Assembly (NCBI GenBank): GCA_030695945.1
Contig: JAUYOG010000023.1
Location: 62,001 to 126,000 of the forward strand
Direction of reading: 5' to 3'
Origin: Ramlibacter sp.
GTDB lineage: Bacteria > Pseudomonadota > Gammaproteobacteria > Burkholderiales > Burkholderiaceae_C
Length of the DNA: 64,000 nucleotides
Below, piece after piece: positions 32,787-42,921 of this stretch. The position numbers and the translations under genes are program-made. The first letter of the stretch is position 1; each line of letters starts with the position of its first letter. Under the pieces are notes generated by a model that was not told the DNA's origin, searched no databases, and saw only the letters and a list, made by a program, of their open reading frames with translations.

Positions 32787-33637
32787 CGGGCCAGCTGCTT
32801 CGTCTCGAGCGTTTCGTCGCGGGTGAACTTGAAGCGCGACACCACGACGATCTGGTCGGCCTGCCTGCGCATGGCGTCGTTGAAGCGCCCGAACGGACCG
32901 GCGGCCCGCGCGATCGTCTTCGCGCGGCGGTCCAGGGCAAGGCTGCCGGAACTCTCGGCCACTTCCGCGTCCAGCACCTTGCCGTCGAAGTTCACGGTGA
33001 CGACCATCGTGAGCTCGCCATACAGCTTCTTGCCGGCGACCTCAGGGAAATTGTGCGTGCCCTTGTCCTCGATCTTGCGGCGCAGGCCGTCGTAGTAGAT
33101 CGCGTACACCTCCTCGCGCGTAGAGGGGCTGATGTACCGCTTCTTGGGCCGGGCGTTTTCCTCGTTGATGCGCCGCTCGATCTCCGCGAGGATCTTGATC
33201 AGCTGGCGCCGCTTGTCCTCGCGGGCCTGCGCTTCGGGGTTGCTCGTGGGTTGCTTCGGGTCCGGCGGGGGCAGGGCGGCCAGCATCTTCTTGACCTGCC
33301 CGAGCAGCAGCATCTGCTGCTCCTGCATCGCGTCGATCTTGCGTTGGGCGTCCTCCGGCGAATCGCCCAGCTCGGTCAGCGCCGACGGCGGCAGCGGCGA
33401 AGTGGCGCGGCCCTTGGCGGCGTCGCCGCCGCCGGCCAGGCGGGTCTGCGCGATGGCGTGGGCCTTGTCGGCCTTCTCGTTGGTCTTGGTGTTGACCAGG
33501 ATCACTTCCAGCGGGGTGTCCTCGAACACGCGGTTGAAACCTTCGGGGTCGACGATGCGCAGCCCCAGCAGCGCCGCGTGCACCGCAACGGAGATGCCGA
33601 GCGCGATCTGCAGGGTGCTGAAGGAACGCCAGTTCAC
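32783..33637 (-). CDS. TonB-family energy transducer-like protein
   Basis: Single N-terminal TM, charged linker, C-terminal TonB-like ELTMVVTVNFDGKVLDAEVAESSGSLALDRRAKTIARAAGPF. Confidence 0.8.
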   Translation of the reverse strand: MNWRSFSTLQIALGISVAVHAALLGLRIVDPEGFNRVFEDTPLEVILVNTKTNEKADKAHAIAQTRLAGGGDAAKGRATSPLPPSALTELGDSPEDAQRKIDAMQEQQMLLLGQVKKMLAALPPPDPKQPTSNPEAQAREDKRRQLIKILAEIERRINEENARPKKRYISPSTREEVYAIYYDGLRRKIEDKGTHNFPEVAGKKLYGELTMVVTVNFDGKVLDAEVAESSGSLALDRRAKTIARAAGPFGRFNDAMRRQADQIVVVSRFKFTRDETLETKQLAR

Positions 33638-33734
33638 GAGGGGAAATTATCCGGTATTGCGGATGAGTTACATGCTATCGGGGGATGCTGCGCACCCCGA
33701 TAGCCCGGCGCGTTGGACGGGACCAACAGGCCCG

Positions 33735-35783
33735 TCAACTTGCCGCTGGCGAATCGGCCGTCGCGGATTCGCTTTCGCTGACATCCACCGCGATCGCGAT
33801 CGGGCCGGCGACCGGCTCGTCTTCCGCTTCCTCTTCGGCTTCCAGGGGCTCGGGCGCGAGGTCGAGCCGCTCGATCACCGTCCCCTTCACGTCCAGCGTG
33901 ATCAGGTCGATCTCGCCCAGCTTCACGCGCACGTGGGCGCCGCGCGGCAGGTCGGCGCCGCCCAGCACCGGCAGCACCAGCGGCAAGTCATCGGCGCGGA
34001 CCAGGCCTTCCTTGAAGACGACGCCCGTCAGCTCGGACAAACCCTGCTGCTGCAGGTACTTGAGCGTCCAGAAACGCTCCATGCCCGCCTGGTGCCCGTT
34101 GTAGGCGGCGTAAGCGGCGTCGAACCCGGAGATGATGGAGAACAGCTCGGCATCCTTGGGCTTGAACGGGGCGGCCAGGGCGGCGGTGCGGCCATGCCGG
34201 GCCGCCGCGATGATCTGCCACTGGTTCACCAGGTCGGTGTAACGGCGCAAGGGCGAGGTGCTCCAGGCGTAGCTCTTCACGCCGATGCCGGCGTGCGGCA
34301 GCGACTTGGTGCCCATGCGCACCTTGACACCGGGGGCCAGGCTGGCCTGGCTGCGGTAGATCGCCGGCACGCCGAGTTCGGCCAGCCACGCGCCCCAGGT
34401 GCTGTTGGCCAGGATCATGGCCTCGGCGACGATCAGGTCCAGCGGCGCGCCGCGCCGACGCACCGTGATCTGCACCTGCTCGTCGCCCGTCGGTTCGGCG
34501 CCGCCATTGCCGACGAGGCGGAAGTTGTAATCCGGCCGGTTGAAGTTCTCCGGCTTGCCGCGCACCACCTCGCGCTGCGACTTGAGCTGCGAGGCGAGAC
34601 GATGCAGGAAACCCAGTTGCAGTCGCAGGGCCGCGACCGCATCGGGCACATCCACGTCCGGCTCGAGGCCTTGCAGCCACTCCTCGGTCACGACGGCGTC
34701 CAGCCGGTCGTGCCGCAGGTTGACGGTGATCGGAACCCGCTCCAGCCGGGTCAGCGTTTCCTTCAACTGCAGCGTCGCCTCGTCGAAGGTGGCGTAAAGC
34801 GAAACGGAAGGGCAGTCCCGGCCTTCCTGGAGGGTGTAGGCCTGCACCACGTCGTCGGGTAGCATGGTGACCTTGTAACCCGGCATGTAGACGGTGGAGA
34901 GGCGCTGCCGCGCGACGCCGTCGACCGGCGTCGAAGGCTGCAACGCGAGCGCGGGCGCCGCGATGTGGACGCCGACGATGACGGTGCCGCTGCCCAGCCC
35001 CCGCACCGAGAGCGCGTCGTCGATTTCCGTGGTGTGCGAATCGTCGATCGAGAATGCCTGCGCGTCGGCCAGCGGCAGCTCGTCGCGGATCTCCGGCGCC
35101 GACAGCGGCGGAAAGCCGGTGCCCTTGGGAAAGTTGTCGAACAGGAAGCGCTTCCAGTGAAACTGGTAAGGGCTGGCGATGGCGCCGGCCTTCTGCAGCA
35201 GCTCCAGCGGCGCCGTATGCGTATGGCGCGAAGCCTCGACCACGGCCTTGTACTCGGGCGCGTTCTTGTCGGGCTTGAAGAGGATCTTGAACAGCTGGTC
35301 GCGGATGGCGGGCGGGCAGCTGCCGGCGGCGAGTTCCGCGGCCCACGCTTCGATCTGCGCCTGCACCTGCTTCTTCTTTTCGATCGCCGCGAGCGCCTGT
35401 TGCAGGATTTCGGCGGGCGCCTTCCTGAACCGTCCCTTGCCGGCGCGCCTGAAGTAGTGGGGTGCCTCGAAGAGGCGCAGCAACGCGGCGGCCTGCTGCT
35501 CCAGCGTCGCCTTGGCGCTGAAATAGTCGCGCGCCAGGTCCGCGAAGCCGAACTCCTCTTCGGGCGCGAATTCCCACGCGAGTTCCAGCTCGATGGATTG
35601 CGCCAGCGCCTGGGCATCGCGCATCAGTTCCGCCGGCGAGGGCTTCTCGAATTTCAGCAGGATGTTGGCGGCCTTGACCTTGACGCGCTTGCCGCTGTCG
35701 AGCTCCACCTGTGCCGATGCTTCGGCTTCGGCCAAAACGCGGCCCGCCTGGAACTTCCCGGCTTCTTCAAACAATACGAACAT
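33735..35783 (-). CDS. RNB-domain ribonuclease (RNase II/R family)
   Basis: AFSIDDSHTTEIDDALSV catalytic motif; YAWSTSPLRRYTDLVNQWQI. Confidence 0.9.
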   Translation of the reverse strand: MFVLFEEAGKFQAGRVLAEAEASAQVELDSGKRVKVKAANILLKFEKPSPAELMRDAQALAQSIELELAWEFAPEEEFGFADLARDYFSAKATLEQQAAALLRLFEAPHYFRRAGKGRFRKAPAEILQQALAAIEKKKQVQAQIEAWAAELAAGSCPPAIRDQLFKILFKPDKNAPEYKAVVEASRHTHTAPLELLQKAGAIASPYQFHWKRFLFDNFPKGTGFPPLSAPEIRDELPLADAQAFSIDDSHTTEIDDALSVRGLGSGTVIVGVHIAAPALALQPSTPVDGVARQRLSTVYMPGYKVTMLPDDVVQAYTLQEGRDCPSVSLYATFDEATLQLKETLTRLERVPITVNLRHDRLDAVVTEEWLQGLEPDVDVPDAVAALRLQLGFLHRLASQLKSQREVVRGKPENFNRPDYNFRLVGNGGAEPTGDEQVQITVRRRGAPLDLIVAEAMILANSTWGAWLAELGVPAIYRSQASLAPGVKVRMGTKSLPHAGIGVKSYAWSTSPLRRYTDLVNQWQIIAAARHGRTAALAAPFKPKDAELFSIISGFDAAYAAYNGHQAGMERFWTLKYLQQQGLSELTGVVFKEGLVRADDLPLVLPVLGGADLPRGAHVRVKLGEIDLITLDVKGTVIERLDLAPEPLEAEEEAEDEPVAGPIAIAVDVSESESATADSPAAS

Positions 35784-35809
35784 GGGCGGGATTGTCCCAT
35801 GCAGATGCT

Positions 35810-36403
35810 TCAGCCCGGTGTGCCCGCCCCGATGAAATCGAACACCTCATCGATATGCGCGTCGAAATCCGACAGCGCATGGTCCCCGCCTTCCAGCAGC
35901 TTGATCCTGGCCCCGGCGTAGCGGGCCGTCATCTCCCGCCAGTCGAGGACTTCGTCGCCCTTGGCGACGACGGCGAAGAAATCCGCCGGGCGGATGAGCG
36001 GGCCGGTTTCGAGCCGCCGCAACTCCTCCACGTATTCCGGGGCGAAGAAGAAGTGCTGGCCGGGGTCGTGCCAGGCCGTCTGTTCGCCGATGTGGCGGGC
36101 CAGGTCCCGCGCCGGGTCGATCGCGGGGTTGAGCAGGACGGCGCGGCAGCCCGTGGCCTGCGCCACGCACGTGGCATAGAAGCCGCCCAGCGATGAGCCG
36201 ATCACGGCCATCGAGTCGCGCGGCCAGCCGGCGATACCGCCCATGACCATGGCCATCGCGGCCCGGGGAGAGGGCGGCAGTTGCGGGCACCACCATACGA
36301 CTTCCGGGTGACGCTCCCTCACGCGGGCGGCGACCTGCCGGGCCTTGGTCGATTGCGGGGACGAGCGGAAGCCGTGCAGGTAGAGCAAGTGGGTGAGGGC
36401 CAT
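35810..36403 (-). CDS. YqiA-like alpha/beta-hydrolase fold esterase
   Basis: LLYLHGFRSSPQSTKA, VIGSSLGGFYATCVA, NPAIDP, GGDHALSDFD. Confidence 0.85.
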   Translation of the reverse strand: MALTHLLYLHGFRSSPQSTKARQVAARVRERHPEVVWWCPQLPPSPRAAMAMVMGGIAGWPRDSMAVIGSSLGGFYATCVAQATGCRAVLLNPAIDPARDLARHIGEQTAWHDPGQHFFFAPEYVEELRRLETGPLIRPADFFAVVAKGDEVLDWREMTARYAGARIKLLEGGDHALSDFDAHIDEVFDFIGAGTPG

Positions 36404-36452
36404 GTGGGGATGTTTCCATGTTTGCGCCGGGCAGGCCGGATAATGCCCTGCC

Positions 36453-37607
36453 ATGGCAGCAGTGTTCGAAAAACCCCCCATCACGCACCGGCTGGCCCCG
36501 ATGCTGCAAGGCTTCGACGGGCCACTGGCGTTTGCCGTGTTCCTGCTCGCCTGCGCCGGGCTGTTGACGATGTATTCGTCGGGATTCGATCACGGCACTC
36601 GCTTCGCCGACCACAGCCGCAACATGGTGCTCGCGGGCGTGATCATGTTCGTGGTGGCCCAGGTGCCGCCGCAGCGGCTCATGAGCTTCGCCGTGCCGCT
36701 CTATACCGTGGGCGTGGCGCTGCTGATCGCGGTGGCGATCTTCGGCCTCACCAAGAAGGGGGCGAGGCGCTGGCTCAACGTCGGCATCGTGATCCAGCCC
36801 AGCGAGATCCTGAAGATCGCCACGCCCCTGATGCTGGCCTGGTGGTTCCAGAAGCGCGAATCCCAGATGCGGCCCCTTGACTTCCTGGTGGCCGGCATCC
36901 TGCTGGCGATCCCGGTCGGCCTGATCGTGAAGCAGCCGGACCTGGGCACGGCCATCCTCGTGATGGTGGCGGGCCTGTCCGTGATTTTTTTCGCGGGCCT
37001 GTCGTGGAAGCTGATCGTGCCGCCGGTGGTGCTCGGCATCGTGGCCGCGGTGCTGCTGATCGTGTTCGAGGACCAGCTGTGCGCCGCGGGCGTGCGCTGG
37101 CCGATCCTGCACGACTACCAGCAGCAGCGGATCTGCACATTGCTGGACCCCGGCAAGGACCCGCTCGGCAAGGGCTTCCACATCATCCAGGGCATGATCG
37201 CGATCGGCTCCGGGGGATTCCTCGGCAAGGGGTTCATGCCGGGCACGCAGACCCACCTGGAATTCATCCCCGAGCGGACGACCGACTTCATCTTCGCGGC
37301 GTTCTCGGAGGAGTTCGGCCTCGTCGGCAACCTGTGCCTGATCGCCGGCTTCCTGTTCCTGGTGCTGCGGGGGCTGGCCATCGCGCTTGAAGCTTCGACG
37401 GTGTTCTCGCGGCTGCTGGCCGGTGCGATCACCATGATCTTCTTCACCAACGCTTTCGTGAACATGGGCATGGTGAGCGGCATCCATCCCGTGGTGGGCG
37501 TGCCGCTGCCCTTCATCAGCTATGGCGGCACGGCCATGGTCACGCTGGGCATGGGCCTGGGGATCCTGATGTCGATCTCCAAGGCCAAGCGACTGGTGCA
37601 GTCATGA
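36453..37607 (+). CDS. rodA: Rod shape-determining protein RodA
   Basis: SEDS family; ARRWLNVGIVIQPSEILKIATPLMLAW, LPFISYGGTAMVTL. Confidence 0.93.
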   Translation: MAAVFEKPPITHRLAPMLQGFDGPLAFAVFLLACAGLLTMYSSGFDHGTRFADHSRNMVLAGVIMFVVAQVPPQRLMSFAVPLYTVGVALLIAVAIFGLTKKGARRWLNVGIVIQPSEILKIATPLMLAWWFQKRESQMRPLDFLVAGILLAIPVGLIVKQPDLGTAILVMVAGLSVIFFAGLSWKLIVPPVVLGIVAAVLLIVFEDQLCAAGVRWPILHDYQQQRICTLLDPGKDPLGKGFHIIQGMIAIGSGGFLGKGFMPGTQTHLEFIPERTTDFIFAAFSEEFGLVGNLCLIAGFLFLVLRGLAIALEASTVFSRLLAGAITMIFFTNAFVNMGMVSGIHPVVGVPLPFISYGGTAMVTLGMGLGILMSISKAKRLVQS

Positions 37608-37610
37608 AAC

Positions 37611-37700
37611 ACCCCCCGAAGCGCCTGCGGCGCCTCCCCCCTCAAGGGGGGCGACACCAGCGGCCCGGCGAAACCGGTTCCGCGGTGTCCCCCGAAGGGA
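37611..37700. repeat. Dispersed GC-rich repeat, type B copy 1
   Basis: CCCCCCGAAGCGCCTGCGGCGCCTCCCCCCTCAAGGGGGGCGACACCAGCGGCCCGGCGAAACCGGTTCCGCGGTGTCCCCCGAAGG; near-identical to 52803-52890. Confidence 0.85.
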
Positions 37701-37751
37701 GCGCGCCGTTTCGTGCGTCGCGAGTCACGCGCAGCGCGGTGGGGAACTGAG

Positions 37752-38626
37752 ATGAGAGGAGTCGCCATCGTCGGCGTCGGCAACATGGGCGGCGCGATCG
37801 CGCGGCGCCTGCTGGACCAGCGCTGGCCGGTGCAGGTGTTCGACGTCGACGCGGCCAAGGTCGCGGCATTGCAGGCGCTGGGCGCCGGCGGCCGCGGCGA
37901 CGCTGCCGCGGCGGTGGTGGGGTGCGGCGTCCTGGTCGTTTGCGTGGTGGATGCGGCCCAGGTCGAGGACGTCCTGTTCGGCCCCCGTGGCGCGGCGCAG
38001 GTGATGCGGGCGGGACAGGCCGTGCTGCTGTGCCCGACGATCGCGCCCGGCGACGTGGAGGATTTCGCCCGGCGCCTCGGAGAGCGCGGCATATCGGCGA
38101 TCGACGCGCCCATGTCCGGCGGCCCCGCACGCGCCCGGGACGGCTCCATGAGCCTGATGGTCGCCTGCGACGAGGTGGTTTTCGAGCGCCAGCGCATGGT
38201 GATCGAGGCCATGAGCAGCAAGGTGTTCCGCATCAGCGGCAGCCCCGGCGACGGCGCGCGCACCAAGCTGGTCAACAACCTGCTCGCCGGCATCAACCTG
38301 GCAGGCGCGGCCGAGGCCCTGGCGATGGCGCAGCGCCTGGGCCTGGACCCCGCCGGCACCTCGACGTGATCGAGCAATCCAGCGGCCAGAGCTGGATCGG
38401 CTCGGACCGCATGCGGCGCGCGATCGCCGGCGACTATGCGCCGCGCGCCCACGTCACCCTGTTGCAGAAAGACACCCGGCTTGCCGTGGAAGCCGCCGCC
38501 GCCGCCGGTTTCATCGGGCCGCTCGGGCCGGCCGCGCGCGACGTGTTCGCGCGCGCGGCCGCCGCGGGCCTGGGCGACCTCGATGACGCGGCCCTGTTGC
38601 GGTTGCTCTCGGAGCCGGGCCGCTAA
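37752..38626 (+). pseudogene. NAD(P)-dependent 3-hydroxyisobutyrate dehydrogenase-like oxidoreductase, frameshifted near 38360
   Basis: MRGVAIVGVGNMGGAIARRLLDQ..AEALAMAQRLGLDPAGT in one frame continues as DVIEQSSGQSWIGSDRMRRAIAGDYAPRAHVTLLQKDTRLAVEAA in the next; consistent with loss of one C in GGCAC(C)CTCGAC. Confidence 0.85.
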
Positions 38627-38668
38627 ACTGGGGCCTGGCCGCGGTACAGAGGAGGCGGCCCGCCCCCC

Positions 38669-40756
38669 ATGACGCAAATCCTGATCGTCGAGGACGACGA
38701 CGCCATCCGCAACAACATCATCCGGCTGCTCAAGCTGGAGGGCTACGACATCGTGTCGGCCATCAACGGCCGGTTGGGGCTGGAGCGCGCGCGCGAAATG
38801 CGCCCCGACGTGGTTATCTCCGATGTCAGCATGCCGGAGATGGACGGCTTCCAGCTGCTGGAGGCGATCCGGGCCGACCGCGACCTCGCGGCCACCTCCG
38901 TGATGCTGCTCACGGCGTTGGACGACCGTGCCAGCATGCGGCGCGGCATGACGGCGGGCGCCGACGATTACCTGGCCAAGCCGTTCACCCGGCTGGAACT
39001 GCTGGAGGCGCTGGAGGGGCTGCTCAGGAAGAAGGGCCGCATCGAGGAGACCATCGAGTCGGCCGTCAAGGCGCGCGAGGAGCACCTGCGCCGCGCGTTC
39101 ACGGAAAGCCTTGGCGGCACGGCCCTTCCGGACAAGTTCGCCCTGGAGGCGCCGCATGGGGCGATCCCCGACACGGTCATCGAGGCGACGGTGCTGTTCT
39201 CCGACATCCGCAACTTCACTTCGCTCGCCGAGAAGCTCAGTTCCCCCGAGGTGGCTGAACTGCTCACCGAGTATTTCGAGCGCACCTGCGAGCCCGTTCT
39301 CAAGAACGGCGGCCGCCACCTGAAGTTCATCGGCGACGGCCTGATGAGCGTATTTGCCGATACTTTGAGCGGAGGCTCGCCGCTGCCGGCGTCGCGCCGC
39401 GCGGTCTCGGCGGCGCTGGGCATGGCGCTGGCCACGCACGAGTTCCGCGGCTGGCTGGACCGGCGCTTCGGGCAGCGCGGCCTGCCGCCGTTCGCCATCG
39501 GCGTCGGGCTGCATGCCGGCGAAGTCACGATCTGCCGGCTGGGCACCATCCACAACAAGGAAACCACGCCGATCGGCGATACGGTGAACGTCGCGGCGCG
39601 CCTCGAGGCGGCGAGCAAGGAGCTGGGCTGGACCGTGGTTGCCAGCAGCGCGGTGCTGGGCACGGCCGGCGACGGCGTCCAGACCGGCGGCATGACGTCG
39701 CTCGCCGTGCGCGGCAAGAACGCATTCGTCGACGTCGCGGAGATCACCGGGCTGGTGACGAACATCGACGATCAGCGCCACGGCATGGCGACCCTCACCG
39801 AGCGCGCCGGCGAGGTGCGCGACGCGGTGCAGGTGAATTCGGAGATCACGGCCCGCGCCGTCAAGGGGGCGCTGCAGTCCAAGCTGTCGGCATTCAAGGA
39901 CCACCAGTTCGAGTCCGGGCAGGCCCCCCTGCGGCTCAAGGGTTATTGCCTCAGCCGCAAGATCGGCTCGGGCGGCATGACCGAGGTGTACCTGGCCGCC
40001 CGCGAAAGCGACGACCTGCCGGTCGTGCTCAAGGTGCTGGACGCCAGCGGCAAGGCGGCCAGCGAGCACCTTTCGCGCTTCATCCAGGAGTACGCGCTGC
40101 TGTCGCGGATCGAGCACCCGAACGTCATCCGGATCTACGACCAGGGCTTCACCGACGACCACGCGTACATCGCGATGGAGTATTTCGAGCAAGGGGACCT
40201 GCGCGCGGAGATCGCCGCGGGCATGAGCCAGCAGCGCGTGCTGGCGATCGTCGCTCAGGCGGCGCAGGCGCTGGCGGCGATCCACGAACGCGGCGTGATC
40301 CACCGGGACCTGAAGCCCGAGAACATCATGCGCAGGCCCGACGGCAGCGTGGCGCTGGCGGACTTCGGCATCGCCAAGTCGATGCTGCAGGCCGAGAACA
40401 TGGCGCTGACGCAGACGCGGCACGGCGATGTCGTGGGAACGCCGTACTACCTGAGCCCCGAGCAGGCCACCGGCCAGGTGATCACGCCGCGGTCCGACCT
40501 GTACAGCCTCGGGGTCATGATGTTCGAGATGCTGGCCGGCGAACGGCCCTTTCGCGCCGAGTCGCTGGACCTGCTGTTGGCGCGCCATCTGACGGCCCCG
40601 ACGCCCGCGCTGCCGCCCGCGCATGCGGCGCTGCAACCGGTCGTCGAACGGCTGATGGCCAAGAAGCCGGAGGACCGTTACGAGTCCGCGCTGGGCCTCT
40701 TGGCGGACCTGGACCAGAGGGCGCTGCTGCAAACCGTTACGGGGCCAAAAGCCTAG
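38669..40756 (+). CDS. Response regulator receiver - class III adenylate/guanylate cyclase - Ser/Thr protein kinase fusion
   Basis: REC: VEDDDAIRNN, VISDVSMPEMDG, KPFTRLE; cyclase: ATVLFSDIRNFTSLAEKL, LKFIGDGLMSVF, GDTVNVAARLEAAS; kinase: GSGGMTEVYLA, VVLKVL, HRDLKPENIM, DFGIAKS, GTPYYLSPEQ. Confidence 0.92.
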   Translation: MTQILIVEDDDAIRNNIIRLLKLEGYDIVSAINGRLGLERAREMRPDVVISDVSMPEMDGFQLLEAIRADRDLAATSVMLLTALDDRASMRRGMTAGADDYLAKPFTRLELLEALEGLLRKKGRIEETIESAVKAREEHLRRAFTESLGGTALPDKFALEAPHGAIPDTVIEATVLFSDIRNFTSLAEKLSSPEVAELLTEYFERTCEPVLKNGGRHLKFIGDGLMSVFADTLSGGSPLPASRRAVSAALGMALATHEFRGWLDRRFGQRGLPPFAIGVGLHAGEVTICRLGTIHNKETTPIGDTVNVAARLEAASKELGWTVVASSAVLGTAGDGVQTGGMTSLAVRGKNAFVDVAEITGLVTNIDDQRHGMATLTERAGEVRDAVQVNSEITARAVKGALQSKLSAFKDHQFESGQAPLRLKGYCLSRKIGSGGMTEVYLAARESDDLPVVLKVLDASGKAASEHLSRFIQEYALLSRIEHPNVIRIYDQGFTDDHAYIAMEYFEQGDLRAEIAAGMSQQRVLAIVAQAAQALAAIHERGVIHRDLKPENIMRRPDGSVALADFGIAKSMLQAENMALTQTRHGDVVGTPYYLSPEQATGQVITPRSDLYSLGVMMFEMLAGERPFRAESLDLLLARHLTAPTPALPPAHAALQPVVERLMAKKPEDRYESALGLLADLDQRALLQTVTGPKA

Positions 40757-40765
40757 AATGACCCG

Positions 40766-42226
40766 ATGATTTCCCGCGAACCCACCATCGAGCGCCTGGC
40801 CACGGCGCAACGCCTCCTGCTGGAGCCTTTCGGCCTGACCGAAACCCACCTGTCGCGCGCCCTCGCCGAGATCGCCACGCACAGGGTTGATGACGCCGAC
40901 CTGTATTTCCAGTACACGCGCAGCGAAGGCTGGAGCCTGGAAGAGGGCATCGTCAAGACGGGCAGCTTCAGCATCGACCAGGGCGTCGGTGTTCGGGCCG
41001 TGAGCGGCGAGAAAACGGCCTTCGCCTATTCCGACGATATCTCCGAGTCGTCGCTGATGGACGCCGCGCGCACGGTGCGCACCATCGGCGCGGCGGCCGG
41101 CCAGGGCCGCGTGAAGGTGGCCACGCGCAAGATCGCGGGCGGCCGCTCGCTGTATGGCGGCGTGGATCCCATCTCCACGCTCGACAGCACGGCCAAGGTG
41201 CAATTGCTGGAGCGTGCCGAGAAGTTGGCCCGCTCCAAGGACCCCCGGGTGGCCCAGGTCATGGCGGGACTGGCCAGCGAGTACGACGTGGTCATGGTCG
41301 CGCGTGCCGACGGCACCCTGGCAGCGGACGTACGTCCGCTGGTGCGGCTGTCGATCACCGTCATTGCCGAGCAGGACGGCCGGCGCGAGGTCGGCTCCGG
41401 CGGCGGCGGCGGCCGTTTCGGCTTGGCCTACTTCGATGACGAGCGCATCGAAAGCTACGTGGACGACGCGGTCAGGGCCGCGCTCACGAACCTCGAGTCG
41501 CGTCCCGCGCCAGCGGGGGAGATGACCGTGGTGCTCGGCCCCGGCTGGCCCGGCATCCTGCTGCACGAGGCCATCGGCCATGGCCTGGAAGGCGACTTCA
41601 ACCGCAAGGGCTCGAGCGCGTTCTCCGGGCGCGTGGGCAAGCGGGTGGCGGCCAAGGGGGTCACTGTCCTCGACGACGGGACGATCGCGGACCGCCGCGG
41701 CTCGCTGAACGTGGACGACGAGGGCAACGCCAGCCAGCGCACCGTGCTCATCGAGGACGGTATCCTGCGCGGCTACATCCAGGATTCGCTCAATGCGCGC
41801 CTGATGGGCGTGACGCCGACCGGCAACGGCCGCCGCGAAAGCTACGCGCACGTCCCGATGCCGCGCATGACCAACACCTACATGCTCGGCGGCGACCGCA
41901 AGCCCGACGAGATCGTGGCCAGCATCAAGAAGGGCCTCTATGCGACCAATTTCGGCGGCGGGCAGGTGGACATCACGTCGGGAAAGTTCGTGTTCTCGGC
42001 CAGCGAGGCCTTCTGGGTCGAGAACGGCAAGATCCTCTACCCGGTCAAGGGCGCCACGATCGTCGGCAACGGGCCGGACGCGCTGACGCGCGTGACCATG
42101 ATCGGCGACGACATGGCGCTGGACACCGGCGTGGGCACCTGCGGCAAGGAGGGCCAGAGCGTGCCGGTGGGCGTGGGCCAGCCGACACTGCGCATCGACG
42201 GCCTGACCGTCGGCGGCACGGCCTGA
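40766..42226 (+). CDS. tldD: TldD/PmbA-family metalloprotease, TldD
   Basis: GWPGILLHEAIGHGLEGDFNRKGSSAFSGRVG (HExxxH) and RMTNTYMLGG, GGGQVDITSGKFVFSASEAFWVENG. Confidence 0.95.
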   Translation: MISREPTIERLATAQRLLLEPFGLTETHLSRALAEIATHRVDDADLYFQYTRSEGWSLEEGIVKTGSFSIDQGVGVRAVSGEKTAFAYSDDISESSLMDAARTVRTIGAAAGQGRVKVATRKIAGGRSLYGGVDPISTLDSTAKVQLLERAEKLARSKDPRVAQVMAGLASEYDVVMVARADGTLAADVRPLVRLSITVIAEQDGRREVGSGGGGGRFGLAYFDDERIESYVDDAVRAALTNLESRPAPAGEMTVVLGPGWPGILLHEAIGHGLEGDFNRKGSSAFSGRVGKRVAAKGVTVLDDGTIADRRGSLNVDDEGNASQRTVLIEDGILRGYIQDSLNARLMGVTPTGNGRRESYAHVPMPRMTNTYMLGGDRKPDEIVASIKKGLYATNFGGGQVDITSGKFVFSASEAFWVENGKILYPVKGATIVGNGPDALTRVTMIGDDMALDTGVGTCGKEGQSVPVGVGQPTLRIDGLTVGGTA

Positions 42227-42235
42227 AGAGATGTT

Positions 42236-42306
42236 GGCCCCCACGCTCCCAGTGGTCGCTGCCCCCCGAGGGGGCCTGGCCCTGCTTGGGAGCGGCCCGG
42301 CGCAGG
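42236..42306. repeat. Type A repeat copy 4
   Basis: GGCCCCCACGCTCCCAGTGGTCGCTGCCCCCCGAGGGGGCCTGG...GCGGCCCGGCGCA. Confidence 0.65.
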
Positions 42307-42307
42307 G

Positions 42308-42889
42308 GTGACCGCGCGGCGGACAGAACGCATGGCCCGCGACCCGCGCCTTCCGATCGACCCGTCCACCAACCTGCCGAGCATCCACTCGTTCGGCGAG
42401 CTGAGCAACTTCCTGCGCGGCTCCGTCGCCGACGAGGACAGCCGGCATTTTTCGGACAGCATGAGCCAGCTCGCGGTGCACATCGAGGCGATCATCGCGG
42501 GCCTGCGCCTGAACCGCGCGCGCGTCACGGTCGCGCCGATGCTGGTGGACCTGCTCACGGTCGTGCGCGGCCACCGCAACCTCGTCGTCGGGCTGGGGCT
42601 GCCCTGGCGCGGCCTCTATGAATATGCCGCCTACCTGCAGGCGCTGAACAACTTTCGCGTCCTGATCGGCCAGTGGCTGCTGGACGGCGGTCCGCGCAGC
42701 GCGCAGCTGCTGGTCTCTGCCGAGGACTTCGAGCTGGTGGCCTGGCGCACGCTGGGCGAAGGCATGCTGCTGATCGACATGTACGAGCAGTGGGCGGGCA
42801 GCGATCACCCGGAGCAGTCCTCCCTGGCGTCCCTGAGCGAGCCGCAGGTGGAGCGCGCGCTGCAATGGTGGAAGAAGCTGAGGCTGTAG
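42308..42889 (+). CDS. Uncharacterised protein
   Basis: 193-aa ORF; coding-like composition; helical with no recognised catalytic motif; possible later start at 42332. Confidence 0.65.
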   Translation: MTARRTERMARDPRLPIDPSTNLPSIHSFGELSNFLRGSVADEDSRHFSDSMSQLAVHIEAIIAGLRLNRARVTVAPMLVDLLTVVRGHRNLVVGLGLPWRGLYEYAAYLQALNNFRVLIGQWLLDGGPRSAQLLVSAEDFELVAWRTLGEGMLLIDMYEQWAGSDHPEQSSLASLSEPQVERALQWWKKLRL

Positions 42890-42921
42890 GACCTATGCCG
42901 CGTTGTGCTACATTTCCTTCC

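Noticed and set aside
37520-42865. 1781-aa minus-strand ORF
   Set aside because: Antisense to rodA, the dehydrogenase, the REC-cyclase-kinase and tldD, all with clear family motifs; composition (HRRQ/RRD/GQ-rich) is typical of antisense frames in high-GC DNA.
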